Assembly: GCA_001179505.1 (NCBI GenBank)
Contig: CDMY01000433.1
Coordinates: 1-64,000, forward strand
Source of the DNA: Vitrella brassicaformis
Taxonomy: Eukaryota; Sar; Vitrellaceae
Direction of reading: 5' to 3'
Length of the DNA: 64,000 bases
The position numbers were made by a program, and so were the translations under genes. The notes below the pieces were generated by a model. The model made no database searches. It saw nothing but the letters and a program-made list of their open reading frames with translations, and had not been told where the DNA came from. Numbering within the stretch: the stretch's first letter is position 1; the number at the start of each line of letters is the position of its first letter. This document shows positions 57,846 to 64,000 of the stretch, in pieces.

Positions 57846-58310
57846 CATGCTGCAGGACCCGTCCGGACTTGAGGAGGAGAGGACCCCAACTCATCAGGCC
57901 AGGAGCTGCAGCTGGACGAGGCCACCGCGCCTTCTCGCCGGCGCCTGACGAGGTACATGAAGGAAGACCCGGGGCAGCATTAGACAAACTGAATGGACGG
58001 TTGATGAAACGAAGCATCGCTGGCTGTCTGCTGTCTACCGCGCGCGTTCAGGCCTCCCGGCGCTGTTTCCCTCGGACGAAGGAGCTTAAGGAAAAGTTCG
58101 ATCACTTTGAGCGTTGCCTTCAAGCTAGACCACGAGAACAAGCGGCTTGTTTTTGTGGCGAACAAGCCGTTCGTGCGGCCTATTTCGATGGCGCCAAGCG
58201 GTGCGTGCTGACGGTGGATGGTGGACAGGGGGTGGAACCCTTCGTTGTCGCGATGGACTACCTCGGTAAGCAGGGGAGGCTTTCGACTCGCTGCTGGCTG
58301 TATGGATGCG
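57846..58310 (+). pseudogene. Diverged copy of the two-exon module
   Basis: After a direct repeat of the 57164 segment (CATGCTGCAGGACCCG), the frame EDPNSSGQELQLDEATAPSR resembles module exon 1. APDE then meets a GTACATGAAGG donor as in the other copies. The following text up to GCGCGTTCAG matches the module intron, and then ASRRCFPRTKELKEKFDHFE replaces exon 2. Stops and frame changes suggest decay. Confidence 0.4.
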
Positions 58311-58436
58311 TTCATGGTCAGGTGGTGAGTGGATGATGGTCACGGAATTTCAGAGGCTGTACAACATCCCCGACATGTGCGAGAGACTCAAGGGTGCGAG
58401 TGACGAGGACGGGGCTTGGAGTAGGGCACATACCGC

Positions 58437-59260
58437 CCTCCACCCAGCAGAAGTTCACTCGCGCCCGCCCACCTACAGCCGCGGAGCTGGCTGGCCATCA
58501 GGGCGGGACGGACTCCCCCCCGCGACCCCACGGAGGAGGAGCTGGCCCTTTTCTGGCGGGTGATCGAGCTGGGCGAGGACCCCAGTGTGTCCCGTAGGGA
58601 GGTCGAGGAGGCCAACGAGAATTTCGTCTACGCTCCTGACGAGGTACATGAAGGGGGCGGCATTGACAAACCGAATGGATGGAAGCGGAGCATTGCCTGC
58701 GGGCTGTCTGCTGTCTTTTGTGCGTGAGGTCAGGCCGTCCGCCACGTCTTCCGGGCAACCTCCTTTGAGGACATCTGCAGGTTCCACGCCGCCTCGGACC
58801 CGTGGAAGAAGGAGGAATACATGGAGCATGCTCGCTTATACGGTAGGAAGGGACAGGATGGATAAAGATGCACGCCTATCGGTGGTACATGGTGGCGCTC
58901 CTCCTTGTTTTACTCACAGCCCAGGAAATGGCTGCCGCCGCCGCCTCAACCGCACCCCCGCTGGCCGCCCCTCACCCCCCACTGAAGCCGCCAGCCACGC
59001 CGCCAACCGCTGGTGGGGTTACCCCTCCCCCCCGTGTCAACAGCCAGGCAGCCCCCGCATGTCATGCGGCCCGCATACGGGCACCCTTTGCCCACTCGCC
59101 CGCCCCCAACACCAGCACCACCACCACCACCAGCCCTGCCGAGGTACGAGCCAGTCCTAGGATTTCACGTGGGCGACCAGCGGAGCGCACGATGACGCTC
59201 GTGCGAGCCGTCCACCACCAGCCCCCCATCTTACTTACTGTCTGGCGGAGGACCAAGTAG
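58437..59260 (+). pseudogene. Right-arm copy of the two-exon module with Pro-rich tail
   Basis: The best-preserved module of the right arm. Exon 1 spans about 58490-58642 (PTEEELALFWRVIELGEDPS, then VSRREVEEANENFVYAPDE, read across one frame break near 58515). The intron starts GTACATGAAGGG and ends GTGAGGTCAG. Exon 2 spans about 58733-58841 (VRHVFRATSFEDICRFHAAS, then DPWKKEEYMEHARLYG). A further exon starting AQEMAAAAASTAPPLAAPHP is Pro-, Ala- and Thr-rich and stops near 59260. It is inverted relative to the three modules at 46.5-48 kb and shares their intron text. The gene start is not clear, so it may be live or decayed. Confidence 0.45.
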
Positions 59261-59371
59261 ACAGACAGACAGACAGAGAGATGATTGACTGAGTGTGCGT
59301 GACTGTGTGTGGGGGGAGCCGCATTCCAAGGAGGTAGCCAGGCGCCTTTCTCTTGGATTGGTGGGCGCTAA

Positions 59372-59575
59372 ATTTCATCGCTGCCTGCATTTTATATCCT
59401 TAGTGCTCGTTGTCGCGTCCGTTGATACATGCTGTTATAAGCAAGACTTCCAATCTTCCCAATGACCGACTGTGTCTAGCTCGTCGTGGCAGTATGGCCT
59501 CGTGCAGGTGCGAGGATGATATGTAGGCCCACCTTGAGGGTTGGTGCCTTATGTCGCTGCCTGCCTTTTTATGCA
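59372..59575 (-). repeat. Dispersed TATAAAATGCAGGCAGCGAT repeat, right copy, inverted
   Basis: On the minus strand the order is signature-like AAAAAGGCAGGCAGCGACATAA (about 59550-59572), GGGCCTACAT, ACGACGAGCTAGACACAG, CGCGACAACGAGCACT and then GGATATAAAATGCAGGCAGCG (59379-59399), ending near 59374. This mirrors 45941-46140 in order and spacing. The coding frame seen in the left copy is broken here. Confidence 0.7.
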
Positions 59576-59591
59576 TTGTGTGAGGTGACAC

Positions 59592-59917
59592 TCATTGGTG
59601 GTTTCCGTTGTGCTTTTTAAGGTCTGGTGCTTCCGTGTTTTAGGTTGGTGGTTGCGCGACCACTAACTCATTCACTCACCCGTCCGTCCGTCCATCCATC
59701 CATCCATCCGTCCAGCAATGCACCACACTCTTTGCTCTGCAAAGAGGCCACGGAGGAGCGACATAGTTCGGTCCATGCATCCACTCAAAAAGCATGCTAC
59801 TCTTGTCAGTCAGCAGGGAACGACATCTCAGTCATGATTGACGGCAGCCTCATCACGGCGTCCCTCCGTCCCTTTCTTCTCTGTCCGCCCTACACTACAC
59901 AGTGCCCCTTGGTTCAC
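59592..59917. other. Intergenic, nothing recognised
   Basis: Contains a CCGT/CCAT tandem run at about 59680-59715 and no exon-like frame. Confidence 0.45.
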
Positions 59918-60682
59918 TCACTGGCCGGCCCCGCCTGTCCCTCCCTGGTGCTGCTGGCCGCCGTGTACGTGGCCAGCCGGTCGGCCAGGGGACGCCTGTG
60001 GCGGAGGACGCTCTCGCGGAGGACGCTCTCCCGGCCGCATCGCAGCAGCATCAGGGGTCTCCTGCTGGCGCATGGCCGCTATGTCGGCCAGCAGCTCCTC
60101 GCGGTCGGCCGCCGTGAGCTGCTCCACCCTCTTGAGCGCCTCCACCTTTGCCCGCATCCCCACCAACTCGGCAATGAGAGCGGCCTGGTCGCTCTGAGGC
60201 AAAGCCAAACACGTGGTATGCATGTTGTGCCTCACTCAAAACTCGTAGTGCAGATCAACATTCACATACCAGCAGCGCCCTCCGCTGGATGGCGGCGGCC
60301 TCGACCGCGAGGGCCTCTATCTCGGCCCGCCACTTCGCAATTAAAGGCTGAAGGAAAACAAAGAACAAGTGACAAAGTGCTGTGTTGATGGGCGTCACTT
60401 GCATACCTCCCGGTGGCGCCTCACGTGCTCACGTATCTCCCTCAGGCGCTCCCCCTCCTCGGTTGACATGGCGGCGATGAGGCGCTCGACTTCTTGCCCC
60501 TCGGACACACCCGGAGGAGGGTCGAGTGAGAGAGCGGTTTCACGGAATGTGCGAGCTTTGCGAGTCGGGCGAGAAGAAGGGAGCGAGGGCCCTTTCGCCC
60601 GTTGAATCACCCGTGAACTCGAGAAGGTTCCGTTGCTGCCCGAGATCTGGCAAGGTCGGACGTCCAGGGGCCTGTTGCGCAA
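59918..60682 (-). CDS. Small helical protein, unknown function
   Basis: Three exons on the minus strand: EEGERLREIREHVRRHRE (about 60395-60470), KWRAEIEALAVEAAAIQRRA (about 60272-60348), and SDQAALIAELVGMRAKVEAL, then KRVEQLTAADREELLADIAA with a Pro- and Gly-rich, Gln- and His-containing tail ending at 59918. Helices are strongly amphipathic, suggesting a coiled coil. The start is either at 60682 (MRNRPLDVRPCQISG) or at the internal MSTEEGERLREI at about 60472. In the second case TGCGAGCT at 60550 would lie 78 bp upstream. No family is recognised. Confidence 0.5.
60550..60557. promoter_or_regulatory. TGCGAGCT promoter-motif candidate
   Basis: Upstream of the ycf54 ATG (60713) by about 155 bp and of a possible minus-strand ATG (about 60472) by about 78 bp. 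If the minus gene starts at 60682 the motif is inside coding sequence. Confidence 0.35.
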
Positions 60683-60712
60683 GTGGTCGTCAGTTAATCA
60701 TCCTCACCCACG

Positions 60713-62033
60713 ATGAGAGGGCTGTGGCTGGCGGTGATGATGGCGTGCAGCGGCCAGCACGCATTCTCCGCAGCCGATGAATTCCCCGCAGCCTTCTTTC
60801 TGGCTGGGGTGCCCAGGAGGACAGATGCCGTCAATGCAGCCAGGTGGGACTGAATCTTGCTCGCGAGTTCCATACATACAAGGCTCGCTGTGTGTGTGCT
60901 TGGCTGGCGTCTGCTGGCTGGCTGGCTGGCTGGCTTATCTATGTGTCCATGTTTTCAGGTTGCCACGTCCATTCAAGGGTTGGCGTGGCGTGCGTGACCC
61001 TGTACACCTGCCGCTGTCCTCTGCTGTGACTGTGACGGCCACTGAGCCGGCTCCAGCGGTTGCGAGTGAGGCTGCCCCTGCAGCAGCCACCAAGCCGCCA
61101 CCGAAGAGGGCCAGGCGAGTCAAGAAGCAGCAAGGTGACCGGGGGAGGGAGGAGGGAAGGCCTGCCTGACGCTACGCTGCTGCCTGCACTTGCTTGGATG
61201 AACGCGTTGATGGGATGGCTGCTGTGCTGGTTACTTGACTTGATGCATGCCATGGCATGCAGTTGTGGATACCACGCCGAAGGAGCCGATTCCCAAATCG
61301 GACACGTACCAAACCACCAACCACACGAACAGTCTACCTACAGTGTTGGTGTATATCCCTGTGTGTGTGCAATTTTGTTTTTTCTATTGTCTGTCTGCAG
61401 TATGCCAGAGTCGAGCCCCCCCTATTGGTATGTGTTGATCCCCGAGCGCGTCTTCCTGTACGAGGAGCCAATGGAGGAGATATTCAGGGAACGATCACAG
61501 GTAGGTACACAGACAGACAGACAGACAGACAGGGCCGGCCATACATGTATGCATGGAGAGCCAGTCAACTCACGTACGGCCATGCTTGCGCGTGGGTGCA
61601 GGACAAGGCTCGTCTGAAACAGCCATATGACTTCTGGGTCACTTCCAACCCATACATACTCAGGTACGCTGGCTGACAACCAGACACTCAGCCTGCAACG
61701 GACGGAGGGATACTCCCGTGCTTATGTGTGTGTGTGTGTGGTGTGTGTGTTGTGTGTAGTTCTCTGCGGACTGCGGCTGACGTGAAGCTGTGTCAGAAGC
61801 TGAGCACCCTGGGCCAGCGGTGCTATGCTGTCATCACATCAGACTACTACTACGCAAGGTCGGGCGGACACTGAGTGATGACAGACATAGCCTGCCTCCC
61901 TGTCTGTGAGTGTTGTGGGTAAGTACGTCACTGCTTTCGTTCTCCCGTCCCTCTCTGTGTGTGCAGGTTCCTTCGTCTGCGGCTGCGTGACGGCATCATG
62001 GGCGGACCCCTCAGACTCAAGAGGAAAAAGTGA
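60713..62033 (+). CDS. ycf54: Ycf54-like protein, plastid-targeted chlorophyll cyclase factor
   Basis: Exons at 60713-60843, 60959-61134, 61263 onward and four more join in phase. The leader MRGLWLAVMMACSGQHAFSA is a signal peptide. It is followed by a basic, Pro- and Ala-rich segment like a transit peptide, as expected for import into a complex plastid. The Ycf54 core reads YWYVLIPERVFLYEEPMEEI and FRERSQ, then QPYDFWVTSNPYIL, then CYAVITSDYYYARFLRLRL, ending LRLKRKK at 62033. In cyanobacteria and plants Ycf54 (LCAA) is needed for the oxidative Mg-protoporphyrin monomethyl ester cyclase that forms ring E of chlorophyll. A nuclear copy shows gene transfer from the plastid and indicates a photosynthetic host. 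The long Ala- and Pro-rich linker between leader and core is unusual. Confidence 0.82.
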
Positions 62034-62451
62034 CCATGCATGTGTATGAGTGAATGACGTGCGAAGGCTTTTACAGAGAGATGCATTTGGCGATGGCGGG
62101 GTGGAGGGGAGGGGGGGAGAGAGGGATGGGTGAGCCGTTCACGCGTGCCAAGACGCGATGCCAGGCAGCTAGACCCACTGGACTTTTTCCGTGTGTGGAT
62201 GGATGGATGGATTGGTTGATTTTTGGAGGGCGCGGTGCGGTGCATGATTGATTATTGAGATAAAGGACTGAGGGATGTCCAGACACTCACCACGCCACGT
62301 CCGTGTGTCATCATAATCAAGTGATCAATCAGTTGGGCGTGCAATCCATCCATCCATCTCACACTCTGTATGTACATACAGACAGCTACGGCCATGCAGC
62401 GATCACCGGACACCACAAGCACAGGCCGGCCGGTCCTGGTTGGCTGCCTGC
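62034..62451. other. Intergenic between convergent genes
   Basis: G-rich run near 62095-62125 and GGAT repeats near 62200; no coding signal. Confidence 0.5.
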
Positions 62452-62696
62452 CTAAGGCTCTAAGTTGATTTGTTGTCCGAATCTGGCGTACAGCGTGGCC
62501 TTGAGTTGGTCCATCTGCTCGCGTAGCCGGTCGCTCTCCGCCCTGAGGTGCTCCAGCTCGGCACTCAGCCTGCCCTTCTCACACTCTATGTGCTCGCTTA
62601 TCGCATCCTCGGGCAAACGAATGAAACACTCACCTACACGAAGCCTGAGGGGAGCACACAAGGACCTTCCTGATTTATGCTGTCATGAGTGTCGTG

Positions 62697-62727
<31 letters not shown>

Positions 62728-63086
62728 TCTGTACATGAGTGCGTCGGCCTCCATGGTGATCATGGCCTCTTCAGAGGCATCCTCCAGGTCCTGCAGCGAC
62801 TTCTACACTCACACGCAAACCCATCAATACACATGGCACGGCATATGGCTGCACTCGTGGGCGACTTCATTGCAGGTCGGGCAGCCCTCACCTTCTTGGC
62901 CTCAATTTTCGCCAGCAACTCGTTGTTCTGCCGACACACAGACGAAACACACAGATGACACCGACAGTATGCATGTGGTTTATCTGTCTGCAGACGTGTG
63001 ATTACATCCTTACTTACATGTATATTCGCTTTGTTGAAGGTGTTGATGCGGTCCTGGTCCTCGGCAGAAACCGCCTCTTCACTCAT
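62452..63086 (-). CDS. PFDN4: Prefoldin subunit 4
   Basis: Four short exons give a beta-prefoldin of roughly the usual 125-135 residues. The start MSEEAVSAEDQDRINTFNKA lies in helix 1. Then come NNELLAKIEAKK, KSLQDLEDASEEAMIT and the hairpin region LRVGECFIRLPEDAISEHIE, which matches the I-G-D-x-F-I block of PFD4. Helix 2 reads LEHLRAESDRLREQMDQLKA, and the end is TLYARFGQQINLEP, the typical LYAKFG-x-x-INLE tail. The stop is at 62452-62454. Prefoldin is a cytosolic hexamer that delivers nascent actin and tubulin to the CCT chaperonin. Its divergent neighbour is a mitochondrial carrier gene, and TGCGAGCT lies between them. Confidence 0.9.
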
Positions 63087-63214
63087 CGTCAGGCTGCAGG
63101 GAGGGTGGGCTGAGTTCTGAAAAAGCATGCAACCACATTGCAGGGGGTGAGGGATATCTGTGTGGCAGCCATCTTGCCTCGCGCTGATTTCTCCCTTCGA
63201 TCCTTATTTTGCAA

Positions 63215-63222
63215 TGCGAGCT
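63215..63222. promoter_or_regulatory. TGCGAGCT promoter-motif candidate
   Basis: Located about 130 bp from each of the divergent prefoldin (63086, minus) and carrier (63350, plus) start codons. It is followed by TGGCTTGCAAAGG, and a similar GCTTGCAAAG tail is seen near 9881. Confidence 0.5.
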
Positions 63223-63349
63223 TGGCTTGCAAAGGAAAGGCATTCATCCCCCCCCCTCCTGGCTTTGTCTTGGGGTTCCTGGACCAGGACAAGGTGTGTG
63301 GGCGAGCAGGATCTTGTTGTTCACGTGGTTGTTGGCCTGTCAGCTAGCC

Positions 63350-64000
63350 ATGGCACAGGAGGCCAAGGTGTCTGCTGCAGCTGCCTTGACGTCCAGCGTC
63401 TGCACCCAGGCAGCACTGCATCCGTTCGACCTCATTCGAACTCGAATGATGGGTACGTACGGCAACAAAGACAGCCAGGGCAGGGACCACAGACAAATCA
63501 CGTGCAGATCTCTGTCTGTGCAGTGTCGAAAGTGACAGGTGGTGCGGTTCCATCCCACCGGGGCACGATATCATCTGCGCGTGCAATCCTGAGGGCGGAG
63601 GGCATCCCCGGGCTGTACAAGGGCCTCACAGCCACCGTCATCGCGTCGGGGGTCTCATGGGGACTCTTCAGATACCTGTACGTATGTATGTATGCCTTAA
63701 CGCCCTCACGGAGGGTGGCCTAGTCGATTGAGGTGTTGTGCTCGCTGTGGACCCATGTGTGTATGCGTATGTGTGCAGCTTCGATGTGTGGAGGTATGAG
63801 ATAGGCCGATACCGCCAAGTGACCATGGCCGAGTGGCGGGGAGATGGCGGCCAGGAGGGAATACCAAGAAGCAGCCATGCGTCATTTAGTGATAACCTGG
63901 TGAGGCAGCCACGCAGTCAGAGAGTCATTCATGGGCCCCATGAGTGGTGCACGACGGGTGTGTGTGTGTGTGTTTGGTGTGCAGCTTGCGAGTATGGGTG
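63350..64000 (+). CDS. Mitochondrial carrier (SLC25) family protein, partial at window end
   Basis: The start MAQEAKVSAAAALTSSVCTQ leads into the first carrier signature HPFDLIRTRMM (the P-x-D-x-x-R motif at the end of helix 1). A phase-1 intron joins to VSKVTGGAVPSHRGTISSAR, then ILRAEGIPGLYKGLTATVIA, SGVSWGLFRYL and FDVWRYEIGRY. EGIPGLYKG is the second signature of the repeat, and SWGLF resembles the folate/FAD carrier subgroup (SLC25A32 type); this assignment is tentative. An acidic, Gly-rich loop follows, and the last exon starts LASMG at the window edge. Only the first of three carrier repeats is present, so the substrate cannot be judged. Confidence 0.8.

Noticed and set aside
45936-59575. 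Complete DNA transposon spanning the inverted duplication
   Set aside because: No transposase, integrase or replicase frame was found between or inside the arms, and the core genes are normal cellular genes; the arms are treated as a duplication of uncertain origin.

Overview
The window is nuclear DNA from an intron-rich, moderately GC-rich microbial eukaryote. It carries no prokaryotic features. Several genes point to a photosynthetic alveolate with a complex plastid and a flagellated stage. A chromerid such as Vitrella brassicaformis is my best guess; this is inferred, not proven. The evidence is a nuclear Ycf54 gene (chlorophyll cyclase factor) with a signal-plus-transit leader, two axonemal/IFT genes (CFAP43, IFT43), plant-type TTTAGGG-like repeats, a mitochondrial uS11 gene and a TIM17 gene. 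Introns are mostly 60-110 bp and are full of (GT)n, (CTGT)n or (CCAT)n tracts, usually ending in TGTGTGCAG. Because of this, most long open frames are broken into short exons, and I placed gene ends by joining exons in phase.

Layout. 0-3.7 kb: a protein-isoaspartate methyltransferase gene (+) converging on a multi-pass membrane protein gene (-). 3.7-3.84 kb: degenerate telomere-type repeats in a divergent promoter. 3.9-6.7 kb: two tandem dienelactone-hydrolase paralogues whose stop and start overlap. 7.2-9.8 kb (-): an atypical protein kinase region with duplicated 3' exons. 10.1-14.1 kb (-): a polycystin/TRPP-like channel. 14.4-17.2 kb (+): a DAO-type FAD oxidoreductase. 17.7-20.7 kb (-): an ankyrin-repeat protein with recently duplicated two-exon units and a CaaX-like end. 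20.7-28.9 kb (+): CFAP43. 29.2-31.4 kb: divergent mitochondrial uS11 (-) and EF-hand (+) genes. 31.4-40.4 kb: a 9-kb gene-poor block of short tandem repeats. 40.4-45.7 kb: divergent CCCH zinc-finger (-) and coiled-coil (+) genes. 45.9-48.25 kb and 57.05-59.6 kb: two arms of a degenerate large inverted duplication made of gene fragments and a repeated two-exon module. Between the arms: an AP2-like triple-repeat gene (+), SGT1 (-), IFT43 (+) and TIM17 (-). 59.9-64 kb: a small unknown protein (-), Ycf54 (+), prefoldin subunit 4 (-) and the 5' part of a mitochondrial carrier (+).

Genes are often divergent pairs with very short shared promoters. The octamer TGCGAGCT recurs, in either orientation, in at least seven of these start regions and is the best candidate here for an undescribed core promoter element. 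The other striking features are the inverted duplication with its gene-fragment mosaic and modular protein family, and the homogenised introns inside the ankyrin gene.
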